DNA of 64,000 bases, taken from RGIG4034 sp045628945 (GTDB lineage Bacteria > Bacillota > Clostridia > Lachnospirales > Lachnospiraceae). A program made the translations under genes and the position numbers. Below the pieces are notes generated by a model. That model saw nothing but the letters and a program-made list of their open reading frames with translations. It made no database searches and had not been told where the DNA came from. The DNA lies in assembly GCA_045628945.1 (NCBI GenBank), contig JAZQQG010000022.1, forward strand, positions 20,420 to 84,419, in the 5' to 3' direction. Numbering within the stretch: the stretch's first letter is position 1; each line of letters opens with the position of its first letter. This document shows, piece after piece, positions 1 to 8,424 of this stretch.

Positions 1-1
1 A

Positions 2-3000
2 TTGCATTGCCATACCAAAATGAGCGATATGGATGGGGTGTCGGATGCGAAGACCTTAATCAAGGCGGCGCATCGATTCGGCATGCCCGCACTGGCCATC
101 ACCGACCACGGGGATGTACAGGCATTCCCGGAGGTAAATCACGCGCTCGAGGATCTGAAACTGGATTCCTTCAAACCCATCTACGGTGTGGAAGGGTATA
201 TTGTGGATGATTATAAGCAGGTGGTTACCAAGAATAAGGACTGCGATGTGGACAACGACTATGTGGTCTTTGACTTAGAGACCACCGGGTTTTCTCCGGT
301 AACGAACCGCATTATTGAGATTGGTGCCGTTAAGATTCATAACGGGGAAATTGTAGACCGTTTCTCCGAGTTCGTGAATCCGAAGGTGCCCATTCCTTTC
401 CGAATTGAGCAGTTAACGAGCATTAACGATTCGATGGTGGAGAATGCGGAGCCGATTGAGGTGCTGTTCCCTCGCTTTGTGGAGTTTTGTCAAGGATGCG
501 TGCTTGTTGGGCATAATGTTGCCTTTGATATCAGCTTCATCGAAGAAAACGGGGAACGTCTCGGAATGCCGGTGGAATACACAACGGTGGATACGGTGGG
601 AATCTCCCGTATGTTCCTGCCGCAGCTTGGTAAGCATACCCTGGATGCGGTCGCTAAGGAATTGAAGATTGTTTTAGACCATCACCATCGTGCGGTGGAT
701 GATGCCGAGTGTACGGCACTTATCTTTTTGAAGTTCCTGCAGATGATGAAGGAACGGGAGATTACGAAGCTTGAGACGTTGAATGAGATGAGCAAACTGA
801 ATGTGAAGAGCATTCAGAGAATGCCGACCTATCACTGTATTCTTTTGGCCAAAAATGATATCGGTCGAGTGAATCTGTATAAGCTGGTATCGGAGTCTCA
901 CCTGACCTATTATGCGCGTCATCCGCGAATGCCAAAGACCTTGATCGATAAATATCGGGAGGGCTTGATTATCGGTTCTGCCTGTGAGGCGGGGGAACTG
1001 TATCGTGCACTGCTTGACGGAAAGAGCGAGAAGGAGATTGCCCGAATTGTAAGCTTTTATGATTATCTGGAGATTCAGCCGGTCGGCAACAACCGATTTA
1101 TGATTCAATCCGATAAGATTGAGAATGTGAATTCGGAAGAGGACATTCGCAAAATCAATAAGGAGATTGTTGCACTTGGTGAGAAGTTCAACAAGCCGGT
1201 AGTGGCGACCTGCGATGTTCATTTCTGCAATCCGGAGGATGAGGTCTATCGTCGAATCATTATGGCGGGACAGGGCTTCGATGATGCGGATAATCAGGCA
1301 CCGTTGTATTTGCATACAACGGACGAGATGTTGGAAGAATTCGGCTATCTTGGGGCACAGAAGGCGGAAGAGGTTGTTATTACGAATACCAACAAGATTG
1401 CGGACATGGTGGAGTACATCTGTCCGGTTCGTCCCGATAAGTGTGCTCCCGTTATTCCGAATTCGGATCAGTTGCTTACGGATATCTGTTACCGCAAGGC
1501 CCATGAGATGTATGGCGAAACGCTTCCCGAAATTGTAGAAGCGCGTTTGGAGCGGGAACTGAATTCGATTATTAAGAACGGCTTTGCCGTAATGTATATT
1601 ATTGCCCAGAAGCTGGTATGGAAATCCGTAGAGGACGGATATCTGGTAGGCTCCCGTGGTTCTGTAGGTTCGTCCTTTGTGGCCACTATGGCGGGAATCA
1701 CGGAGGTAAATCCTTTGTCACCGCATTATTACTGCGGTAAGTGCCATTACAGTGATTTTGATTCTCCGGAGGTCAAGGCATATGCCGGAACCGCCGGCTG
1801 TGATATGCCGGACAAGCAATGTCCGGTTTGCGGCAGTAACCTGATTAAGGACGGCTTTGACATTCCCTTCGAGACCTTCCTCGGATTTAAGGGAGATAAG
1901 GAGCCGGATATCGACTTAAACTTCTCCGGTGAGTATCAATCCAAAGCCCATAAGTATACCGAGGTTATTTTCGGTGCGGGCCAGACCTTCCGTGCCGGTA
2001 CCATCGGTGCGCTTGCGGATAAGACCGCCTTTGGCTACGTAAAAAAATACTATGAGGAACGCGGTCAGCACAAGCGAAACTGTGAGATTGATCGAATTGT
2101 GCAGGGATGCGTCGGCGTTCGTCGTACCACCGGTCAGCATCCGGGCGGTATTGTCGTGTTACCTTTTGGGGAGGAGATCAATACCTTCACCCCGGTACAG
2201 CATCCGGCCAACGATATGACAACGGATACGATTACAACGCATTTCGATTACCATTCGATTGACCATAACCTCTTGAAACTGGATATTCTCGGTCATGATG
2301 ATCCGACGATGATTCGAATGCTGGAGGATTTGACCGGAATCGATGCAACGGCAATTCCTCTGGACGATCCGGGAGTTATGTCCTTATTCCAGGATACTTC
2401 TGCCCTTAAGGTAACGCCGGAAGAGATCCGTGGTTGTCAGCTGGGATGCCTTGGCGTACCGGAGTTCGGTACCGACTTTGCAATGCAGATGTTAATCGAC
2501 ACGAAACCGAAACATTTCTCCGATCTGGTTCGAATTGCCGGTCTGTCACACGGTACCGATGTATGGCTTGGTAATGCGGAAACTCTGATTAAAGAGGGGA
2601 CGGCAACCATTTCTACCTGCATCTGTACCCGAGACGATATTATGACCTATCTGATTCAGATGGGCGTGGAACCGTCGCACGCTTTCTCCATTATGGAGAA
2701 CGTTCGTAAGGGCAAGGTCGCAAAACGAAAGTGTAAGGAATGGGATACCTGGAAGCAGGAGATGTTGGAGCATGGGGTTCCCGACTGGTATATCTGGTCC
2801 TGTGAGAAAATCCAGTACATGTTCCCGAAGGCACATGCCGCGGCCTATGTTATGATGGCCTGGCGAATCGCCTGGTGTAAAATCAATTACCCGCAGGCCT
2901 ACTATGCGGCTTACTTCTCCATTCGTGCCAAGGGCTTCAATTATGAGTTGATGTGTCAGGGCAAAAAACGTTTGTATGATGCGGTAGAGGAGTATGACAA

Positions 3001-3352
3001 AAAAGGAGACGACCGTTCCAACAAAGAGGATGATACCTTCAAGGATCTTCGAATCTGTCAGGAGATGTATGCCCGTGGCTATGAGTTTATGCCGATTGAT
3101 CTGTTCAAGGTAAAGTCGAGAGACTTCCAGATTATTGACGGTAAGGTGATGCCCTCCTTAAGCAGTATTGAAGGCTTGGGAGAGAAGGCTGCGGATTCCA
3201 TAGTAGAGGCGGCCAAGAACGGACCGTTCCTATCCAGAGATGATTTCCGTGAGAGAGCAAAGGTCGGGAAGTCGACTTCGGATCTTCTGAAGGGACTGGG
3301 CATCTTAAGCGATCTTCCGGAGAGCAATCAGCTGTCGCTATTTGACCTGTAA
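2..3352 (+). CDS. polC: DNA polymerase III PolC-type alpha subunit (5' end missing)
   Basis: Replicative polymerase of Gram-positive bacteria, with its own 3'-5' proofreading exonuclease. The frame is open from base 2 without a start codon, and 1116 residues remain where the family usually has about 1400 or more, so the N-terminal part lies off the left edge. Visible in order: the start of the PHP domain (LHCHTKMSDMDG, ITDHGD), a DnaQ-like exonuclease inserted into it from about residue 88 (FDLETTG, GHNVAFD), the rest of PHP, a zinc finger with CxxC pairs near 578 and 607, the polymerase active-site strand PDIDLNFSG near 635, and a C-terminal sliding-clamp peptide QLSLF just before the stop. 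In Bacillus, rimP follows polC directly; here a tRNA and two glycan genes come between. Identification is certain. Confidence 0.97.
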   Translation: MHCHTKMSDMDGVSDAKTLIKAAHRFGMPALAITDHGDVQAFPEVNHALEDLKLDSFKPIYGVEGYIVDDYKQVVTKNKDCDVDNDYVVFDLETTGFSPVTNRIIEIGAVKIHNGEIVDRFSEFVNPKVPIPFRIEQLTSINDSMVENAEPIEVLFPRFVEFCQGCVLVGHNVAFDISFIEENGERLGMPVEYTTVDTVGISRMFLPQLGKHTLDAVAKELKIVLDHHHRAVDDAECTALIFLKFLQMMKEREITKLETLNEMSKLNVKSIQRMPTYHCILLAKNDIGRVNLYKLVSESHLTYYARHPRMPKTLIDKYREGLIIGSACEAGELYRALLDGKSEKEIARIVSFYDYLEIQPVGNNRFMIQSDKIENVNSEEDIRKINKEIVALGEKFNKPVVATCDVHFCNPEDEVYRRIIMAGQGFDDADNQAPLYLHTTDEMLEEFGYLGAQKAEEVVITNTNKIADMVEYICPVRPDKCAPVIPNSDQLLTDICYRKAHEMYGETLPEIVEARLERELNSIIKNGFAVMYIIAQKLVWKSVEDGYLVGSRGSVGSSFVATMAGITEVNPLSPHYYCGKCHYSDFDSPEVKAYAGTAGCDMPDKQCPVCGSNLIKDGFDIPFETFLGFKGDKEPDIDLNFSGEYQSKAHKYTEVIFGAGQTFRAGTIGALADKTAFGYVKKYYEERGQHKRNCEIDRIVQGCVGVRRTTGQHPGGIVVLPFGEEINTFTPVQHPANDMTTDTITTHFDYHSIDHNLLKLDILGHDDPTMIRMLEDLTGIDATAIPLDDPGVMSLFQDTSALKVTPEEIRGCQLGCLGVPEFGTDFAMQMLIDTKPKHFSDLVRIAGLSHGTDVWLGNAETLIKEGTATISTCICTRDDIMTYLIQMGVEPSHAFSIMENVRKGKVAKRKCKEWDTWKQEMLEHGVPDWYIWSCEKIQYMFPKAHAAAYVMMAWRIAWCKINYPQAYYAAYFSIRAKGFNYELMCQGKKRLYDAVEEYDKKGDDRSNKEDDTFKDLRICQEMYARGYEFMPIDLFKVKSRDFQIIDGKVMPSLSSIEGLGEKAADSIVEAAKNGPFLSRDDFRERAKVGKSTSDLLKGLGILSDLPESNQLSLFDL

Positions 3353-3393
3353 TCGGAGCAAAAAAACATTTTTGAAAAAACTTAAAAAAGTTC

Positions 3394-3422
3394 TTGCTTT
3401 TTTATGGGGAGTTGTGTATTAT
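3394..3422 (+). promoter_or_regulatory. Promoter of the tRNA-Glu gene
   Basis: A sigma-A-type promoter: -35 TTGCTT at 3394-3399, a 17-nt spacer, and -10 TATTAT at 3417-3422. The predicted transcript starts near 3429, about 24 nt before the mature tRNA. No other gene start is close, so it most likely serves only the tRNA. Confidence 0.7.
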
Positions 3423-3426
3423 AAGC

Positions 3427-3447
3427 AAGTACGGTTTTTCCGTACTT
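3427..3447 (+). other. Perfect hairpin in the tRNA-Glu 5' leader
   Basis: An 8-bp perfect inverted repeat, AAGTACGG and CCGTACTT, around a TTTTT loop, lies between the promoter and the tRNA. No T-run follows, so it is not a terminator. It would form almost the whole 5' leader of the tRNA precursor, next to the RNase P cleavage site. Confidence 0.5.
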
Positions 3448-3452
3448 GATCT

Positions 3453-3524
3453 GGCGAGTTGGTCAAGGGGTCAAGACGCCGCCCTCTCACGGCGGAATCA
3501 CGGGTTCGATTCCCGTACTCGCTG
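3453..3524 (+). tRNA. tRNA-Glu (anticodon CTC)
   Basis: A full cloverleaf can be drawn. The acceptor stem is GGCGAGT with ACTCGCT (first pair G-U), the D stem is GTC/GAC, the anticodon stem is CCGCC/GGCGG around the loop CTCTCAC, giving anticodon CTC, and the T stem is ACGGG/CCCGT around TTCGATT. The discriminator base is G and no CCA is encoded, so the CCA must be added after transcription. The gene has its own promoter and terminator and forms a stand-alone unit. It overlaps only the spurious upstream extension of the next reading frame. Confidence 0.93.
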
Positions 3525-3530
3525 CGAAGA

Positions 3531-3560
3531 AGCACATTCGATATCGGATGTGCTTTTTTT
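3531..3560 (+). terminator. Intrinsic terminator after tRNA-Glu
   Basis: The arms GCACATTCGA and TCGGATGTGC form a strong stem (one G-U pair) followed by seven T residues. It starts seven bases after the mature tRNA end, which fits a single-gene tRNA transcript. Confidence 0.85.
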
Positions 3561-3634
3561 GTGTTCTTTTTTGCGGGGGAATGTGGTATATTGATAGTAA
3601 TGAATCGAGGAGTCCGAATAGGAAGATTAGTGAT

Positions 3635-5479
3635 ATGAGTAATCGGAAAAAACGTAACAAATGGATAAAAAGAACGTTGGGTTTGGTAGGGTTAGCGTTT
3701 CTGATGCTCTCTATTGTAGCAAAGAAAAAGAGAAAAGCATCCGTGTATGAAAATGAGCCGGAACAGAAAAATGCACTGGAAGGGAAACGAGTAATTTTTG
3801 TTTCGGATGAGAGGGATAAAGAAAATGCCGATGGCGTCAGAGGGCATTTGGAAGCTGTTGGAGAGTGCAACCGTAACCCTGGTATATACGAAAAATATAT
3901 TAAGCGTGGACTGGATCTTGTATTGTCTTTTGGAGCGTTGGTGTTGCTGAGTCCTGTGATGGGTATTATAGCTTGTGCTATTTATATTGAGGATCCGGGG
4001 CCGGTTCTCTTTACCCAAAAACGTCTGGGTCAGAATAAAAAATACTTTAAACTTCATAAATTCCGCTCGATGAAGATGAATACGCCTCATGATGTTCCAA
4101 CGCATATGTTGGAGCATCCGGAGCAGTATATTACGAAAGTTGGTAAATTTATTCGGGAACATAGTCTCGATGAGTTACCGCAAATTTGGGACATTTTCTT
4201 AGGGAATATGAGTATTATCGGACCGCGTCCGGGATTATGGAATCAAGATCTGCTTACAGCGGAGCGTGATAAGTATGCTGCTAATGATGTAAAACCTGGA
4301 CTGACCGGTTGGGCACAGATTAATGGACGTGATGAATTGTCTATTCCGGATAAGGCAGCGCTGGACGGGATCTATGTTGAACAAATGGGGCCGGGAATGG
4401 ATGCAAAGGTGTTTTTGGGATCTTTGCATGTGTTTGGAAAAGATGAATCAGTAGTCGAGGGTCGAAACGGTGGCATGAAAACGGTGGTCGGACGGAACTA
4501 TACGAGTGGGAAGACAGAACAAGAACGGATAGGTCATATCGGCTTGGACGCGCCGGTTCATGTTGATAAACATTGCGAAAAACACGTTCTGATTACCGGA
4601 GCAGGTTCTTACATCGGTCGGGCGGTTACTGAATACGCAAAGGAACATTACCCGTCACTTCTGATTGAAGAGTTGGATATGATGGATTCGTCATGGCGAG
4701 AGGTTGATTTTTCGAAATATGACATCGTATATCATGTGGCTGGATTAGCACATGCCGATGTTGGAAAAGTAGAGGATGCAACCAAAGAAAAGTATTATGC
4801 AGTGAACACCGATTTGGCGGTAGAGGTGTGTGAAAAAGCAAAAAGAGCGGGCGTGAAAGAATTTATATTTATGTCCTCTATGATTATTTATGGAGATTCC
4901 GCGCCCTATGGTAAGCGTAAGGTGATTGATGCCAATACCGTTCCTAAACCGGGAAATTTCTATGGCGATTCGAAACTTCAAGCGGATGTTGCGGTGCGAG
5001 GTATGGCGAGTGAAACATTTCATGTCGTTGTACTTAGACCTCCGATGATTTACGGAAAAGGAAGCAAGGGGAATTATCCTATCATGTCCAAGTTTGCGCG
5101 AAGACTACCTATTTTCCCGCGTGTAGAGAATCGGCGCTCCATGATTCATATTGATAATTTTGCTGAATTTATGTGTCTGCTTCTGAGCGCTGATTTGTCT
5201 CAGAAGGAAACAGTACTCATACCGCAAAATGCAGAGTACACGAATACGAGCGAAATGGTTCAGAAGATTGCCCGGTCACATCATAAAAAAATAAGGCTTA
5301 TGGGTGGCGTGATGAAGATTGCGGTGCTGATTGGAAGTCACTTCCCTGGGAAAATAGGCGGAATTGTAAATAAGGCATTTGGAAACTATGTTTATGATCA
5401 GTCCATAAGCAATTATGCAGGATTAGATTACATTGTTGTAAATCTGGAAGAAAGTGTATGCAGAACTGAGGAGTTGTAG
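3635..5479 (+). CDS. Phosphoglycosyl transferase fused to an NAD-dependent epimerase
   Basis: A 614-residue two-enzyme fusion for making surface glycan. After a basic start and one hydrophobic segment (about residues 13-29) comes a monotopic phosphoglycosyl transferase of the WcaJ/PglC type: hydrophobic helix after KRGLDL (near 88), DPGPVLFTQKR, KFRSMK, the Asp-Glu pair in SLDELPQ near 179, and IIGPRP. These enzymes move a sugar phosphate from a UDP-sugar to undecaprenyl phosphate at the inner face of the membrane. From about 318 a Rossmann-fold epimerase/dehydratase begins (ITGAGSYIG), with the YxxxK pair at Tyr443/Lys447. The start is ATG 3635, preceded by AGGAAG; the longer open frame upstream runs through the tRNA and is not coding. 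The gene is one base from the next one and looks more AT-rich than its neighbours. Which sugar it uses cannot be read. Confidence 0.88.
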   Translation: MSNRKKRNKWIKRTLGLVGLAFLMLSIVAKKKRKASVYENEPEQKNALEGKRVIFVSDERDKENADGVRGHLEAVGECNRNPGIYEKYIKRGLDLVLSFGALVLLSPVMGIIACAIYIEDPGPVLFTQKRLGQNKKYFKLHKFRSMKMNTPHDVPTHMLEHPEQYITKVGKFIREHSLDELPQIWDIFLGNMSIIGPRPGLWNQDLLTAERDKYAANDVKPGLTGWAQINGRDELSIPDKAALDGIYVEQMGPGMDAKVFLGSLHVFGKDESVVEGRNGGMKTVVGRNYTSGKTEQERIGHIGLDAPVHVDKHCEKHVLITGAGSYIGRAVTEYAKEHYPSLLIEELDMMDSSWREVDFSKYDIVYHVAGLAHADVGKVEDATKEKYYAVNTDLAVEVCEKAKRAGVKEFIFMSSMIIYGDSAPYGKRKVIDANTVPKPGNFYGDSKLQADVAVRGMASETFHVVVLRPPMIYGKGSKGNYPIMSKFARRLPIFPRVENRRSMIHIDNFAEFMCLLLSADLSQKETVLIPQNAEYTNTSEMVQKIARSHHKKIRLMGGVMKIAVLIGSHFPGKIGGIVNKAFGNYVYDQSISNYAGLDYIVVNLEESVCRTEEL

Positions 5480-5480
5480 T

Positions 5481-6638
5481 ATGCCGAACAAACCAAGAGC
5501 ATTGATGCTTGCCTCGGTGGCATCTATGATAGATTTATTTAATGATGACAATATTGAGTGCCTGTTAGAGTTGGGGTGCGAAGTGGATGTTGCGACAAAT
5601 TTCGAATCCGGTTCCATCACAAGTCAGGAGCGGGTAGATGCGTATCGGCAGGAATTGACGCAACGTGGAATTCGAACTTATCAGATTCCGATTCCGAGGA
5701 GCATCGCCAAGATTGGCAGTATTCTTCGGTCCTATAGGCTTGTCAAGAAATTGGTTCGGGAGAATGTGTATCAAATTGTTCACTGTCATTCGCCGATTGG
5801 CGGAGTAATCTGTCGCCTGGCGTGTAGAAAGTCTCGGAAGCAATATGGAACAAAAGTTATCTACACGGCTCACGGATTCCATTTTTTCAAGGGGGCCAGC
5901 AAGAAGGCGTGGCTCATATATTATCCCGTAGAGAAGCTGTGTTCGCGTTTTACCGATGTGTGTATTACCATTAATTCGGAAGATTATGAGGCTGCACAAA
6001 AGATGCATGCCAAACGGAATTGTTTTGTACATGGCATCGGAATTCACTCGGAACGGTTTGAACGACCAAGCGGTAGCAGAGAATTGTTGCGAACAGCCTT
6101 TGGATTCTTAGCGGATGATTATGTATTTATGAGCACAGGTCAGTTATCGGTACGTAAAAATCAGAGCGCAGTGATTCATGCATTGGCGAAGATTGCAGAT
6201 AAAAGAGTGAAATACTTGGTGATTGGAGCCGGGGAGTTAGGGAATTCATTGCATCGGTTGGCAGAAGAACTCAAGGTGGCGGATCGGGTGATTTTTGCAG
6301 GGTATCGTGCGGATGTTCATGATCTGCTACATTGTGTGGACGCTTTTATTTTTCCAAGCCTTCAAGAAGGATTGCCGGTGGCGTTGATGGAAGCAATGGC
6401 GGCGGGGCTACCGATCGTCTGTAGCCGAATCCGTGGAAATGTTGATCTCATTCAGGAAAATGAAGGCGGACTGTTGTGCGATTGTCACGATGTTCAGACT
6501 ATTGCAGATGCGATGGCTAAAATCAGACTACTGGATCGCGAAAAATTAGCACAACATAATGCAGAGGTTATTAAGCACTATGATATTTCGGTGGTGAAAG
6601 ATGAAATGACGGCAATCTATGGGGCAATGTTGAAATAA
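5481..6638 (+). CDS. Glycosyltransferase family 4 (EpsD-like)
   Basis: A 385-residue GT-B-fold, retaining glycosyltransferase. The N-terminal half carries the acceptor-side motif HCHSPIGG and the stretch TAHGFHFFKGA typical of EpsD-like enzymes that extend lipid-linked exopolysaccharide. The C-terminal half carries the donor nucleotide-sugar motif PSLQEGLPVALMEAMAAGLP, with both glutamates of the E-x7-E pattern. The start is ATG 5481, with GAGGAG eight bases upstream and one base after the stop of the phosphoglycosyl transferase, so the two are co-translated and probably add the first and second sugars of one glycan. No flippase or polymerase gene is adjacent, so the rest of the pathway must be elsewhere. 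Sugar specificity is unknown. Confidence 0.88.
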   Translation: MPNKPRALMLASVASMIDLFNDDNIECLLELGCEVDVATNFESGSITSQERVDAYRQELTQRGIRTYQIPIPRSIAKIGSILRSYRLVKKLVRENVYQIVHCHSPIGGVICRLACRKSRKQYGTKVIYTAHGFHFFKGASKKAWLIYYPVEKLCSRFTDVCITINSEDYEAAQKMHAKRNCFVHGIGIHSERFERPSGSRELLRTAFGFLADDYVFMSTGQLSVRKNQSAVIHALAKIADKRVKYLVIGAGELGNSLHRLAEELKVADRVIFAGYRADVHDLLHCVDAFIFPSLQEGLPVALMEAMAAGLPIVCSRIRGNVDLIQENEGGLLCDCHDVQTIADAMAKIRLLDREKLAQHNAEVIKHYDISVVKDEMTAIYGAMLK

Positions 6639-6652
6639 AACAAGAACCCCTC

Positions 6653-6681
6653 TTGATTTTTATCGTTGATAGTGTTAAAGT
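6653..6681 (+). promoter_or_regulatory. Promoter of the rimP-nusA-infB operon
   Basis: -35 TTGATT at 6653-6658, a 17-nt spacer, and a weak -10 TAAAGT at 6676-6681 helped by an extended TGT just before it. Transcription would start near 6688, giving a leader of about 75 nt that contains the hairpin at 6707-6735. Confidence 0.55.
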
Positions 6682-6706
6682 AGTAGCGTAACATAATAAC
6701 GATACT

Positions 6707-6735
6707 AAAGTGGACTTGAGAGAGTCCACTTTTTT
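6707..6735 (+). terminator. Terminator-like hairpin in the rimP leader (possible attenuator)
   Basis: The arms AAAGTGGACT and AGTCCACTTT surround the loop TGAGAG and run into six T residues, so the shape is that of an intrinsic terminator. It lies 29 bases before rimP and downstream of a plausible promoter. It could end transcription from the glycan genes, attenuate the nusA operon, or both. Confidence 0.7.
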
Positions 6736-6763
6736 CGTGTCAAAAATGAATACGGAGGCCGCA

Positions 6764-7267
6764 ATGGCAAAAAAAGAAGACATCGAGAAGCGTTTTGAAC
6801 AGATGCTTGCCGAAGTGTTGGACCGGCAGAATGCCGGAAATGCAGAATCAGCACCGATTACCATTTATGATGCTGAGTATGTGAAGGAAGGCTCCGATAT
6901 GTATCTTCGCGGATACATTGACAAGGAGGGCGGAGTTACAATCGACGATTGTGAGGTTGTCAGTCGTGCCCTGTCGGCGATGTTAGACGAAGAGGATATT
7001 GTGGGAGATCCCTACATCCTGGAAGTAAGCTCTCCGGGGTTGGGAAGAACCTTGAAGAAGGATCGTCATTTCGAACAGTCGATTGGGGAAGAGGTGGAAC
7101 TGAAACTCTACAAGCCCAAGGACGGAGTGAAGAACGGACCGAAGAATTACGAGGGCAGGCTGGTGGCCTTTGATACCGGCACGGTTACCGTACTGACGGA
7201 CGGTAAGACGGAAGAGACCTTCAATCGAAGTGATTTGGCTTATATTCGATTAAAGATAGATTTCTAA
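6764..7267 (+). CDS. rimP: Ribosome maturation factor RimP
   Basis: RimP (YlxS/YhbC) helps mature the 30S subunit. The protein has 167 residues, about the family size. It shows the N-terminal domain with the family patterns YLRGYIDKEGG and GVTIDDCEVVSRAL, then PYILEVSSPGLGR (the most conserved stretch, here intact), and a C-terminal SH3-like barrel. The start is ATG 6764, with GGAGG five bases before it; upstream in-frame ATGs have no good ribosome binding site. It is the first gene of the nusA operon, 44 bases from nusA, the usual position in Firmicutes. Confidence 0.95.
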   Translation: MAKKEDIEKRFEQMLAEVLDRQNAGNAESAPITIYDAEYVKEGSDMYLRGYIDKEGGVTIDDCEVVSRALSAMLDEEDIVGDPYILEVSSPGLGRTLKKDRHFEQSIGEEVELKLYKPKDGVKNGPKNYEGRLVAFDTGTVTVLTDGKTEETFNRSDLAYIRLKIDF

Positions 7268-7311
7268 TTTTTTAACACACGAATGGTGAAGGAAAGAGAG
7301 GATACCGGAAA

Positions 7312-8424
7312 ATGAATAAGGATTTAATGGAAGCACTGGACGCACTGGAGAAGGAGAAAGACATCAGCAAGGAGACGATGTTTGAGGCAATCGAGAACGC
7401 TCTTCTTGTAGCATGCAAGAATCACTTCGGAACCGCAGACAACATGAAGGCTGAGGTGGATCGTGAGACCTGTGAATTCCGTGTATATGCACAGAAGACC
7501 GTCGTTATGAACGCTGAGGATCCTGTTTTGGAGATCTCCAAAGAGGATGCGAAGAAGTTGGCACCGAAGTGCAAGGTTGGCGACATTGTTGATGTTGAGA
7601 TTAAGTCGAAGGAATTCGGACGTATCGCAGCACAGAATGCCAAGAACGTAATTCTGCAGAAGATTCGCGAGGAAGAGCGTCACGTAATCTACAGCCATTA
7701 CTACGAGAAGGAAAAGGACATCGTGACCGGTGTTGTATCCAGAGTAGTAGGGAAGAATCTTAGCATTAACCTGGGTAAGGCAGATGCCATGCTGACCGAA
7801 TCCGAGATGGTTAAGGGTGAGACTTATCGTCCGAATGATCGTATTAAGGTATATATCTACGAAGTTCGTGATACCACCAAGGGTCCCAAGATTATGGTAA
7901 GCCGTACTCATCCGGATCTTGTTAAGAGACTGTTTGAGTCTGAGGTGGCCGAGATTCAGGACGGTACCGTAGAGATTAAGAGTATTACCCGTGAAGCAGG
8001 AAGCCGTACGAAGATGGCAGTATGGAGCAATGACCCGAACGTAGATGCTGTGGGTGCATGCGTTGGTTACAACGGTTCCCGCGTTAACACGATTGTGGAT
8101 GAACTTCGCGGTGAGAAGATTGATATTGTGAACTGGGATGAGAACCCCGGTCAGTTTATCCAGAATGCACTGAGCCCTGCAAAGATTGTTGCAGTATTTG
8201 CAGATCCGGATGAGAAGTCCGCTAAGGTAGTTGTTCCCGACTATCAGCTTTCTCTTGCAATCGGTAAGGAAGGCCAGAATGCTCGTTTGGCAGCTAAGCT
8301 TACCGGCTACAAGATTGACATCAAGTCTGAGACCCAGGCGAAGGACGCTGAAGGATTCCGTTTCGAGGATTACATCTTCGATGACGAGGAGGATGTTGAG
8401 GAGTATGACGAAACCAATAACTAA
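7312..8424 (+). CDS. nusA: Transcription termination/antitermination protein NusA
   Basis: NusA binds RNA polymerase and nascent RNA and modulates pausing, termination and antitermination. With 370 residues it is the short Firmicutes form without the C-terminal acidic repeats of Escherichia coli NusA. The N-terminal polymerase-binding domain (MEALDALEKEKDI) is followed by an S1 domain (residues about 135-200, GVVSRVVGKNL), then two KH domains: one with IVDELRGEKIDIV and one with AIGKEGQNARLAAKLTGYKIDI. The tail is strongly acidic. GAGAGG lies ahead of ATG 7312. Its end overlaps ylxR by 20 bases. NusA commonly regulates its own operon, which is relevant to the hairpin ahead of rimP. Confidence 0.97.
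   Translation: MNKDLMEALDALEKEKDISKETMFEAIENALLVACKNHFGTADNMKAEVDRETCEFRVYAQKTVVMNAEDPVLEISKEDAKKLAPKCKVGDIVDVEIKSKEFGRIAAQNAKNVILQKIREEERHVIYSHYYEKEKDIVTGVVSRVVGKNLSINLGKADAMLTESEMVKGETYRPNDRIKVYIYEVRDTTKGPKIMVSRTHPDLVKRLFESEVAEIQDGTVEIKSITREAGSRTKMAVWSNDPNVDAVGACVGYNGSRVNTIVDELRGEKIDIVNWDENPGQFIQNALSPAKIVAVFADPDEKSAKVVVPDYQLSLAIGKEGQNARLAAKLTGYKIDIKSETQAKDAEGFRFEDYIFDDEEDVEEYDETNN

Noticed and set aside
674..1504. Long - strand open frame inside polC
   Set aside because: No ribosome site or family resemblance; it mirrors the polC codon pattern on the opposite strand.
3362..3405. Terminator after polC
   Set aside because: AACTT/AAGTT is only a 5-bp AT-rich stem and the following T-run is part of the tRNA promoter; too weak to call.
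3446..3634. Extension of the phosphoglycosyl transferase frame upstream to 3446
   Set aside because: It runs through the tRNA and its terminator; the first ATG with a ribosome site is 3635.
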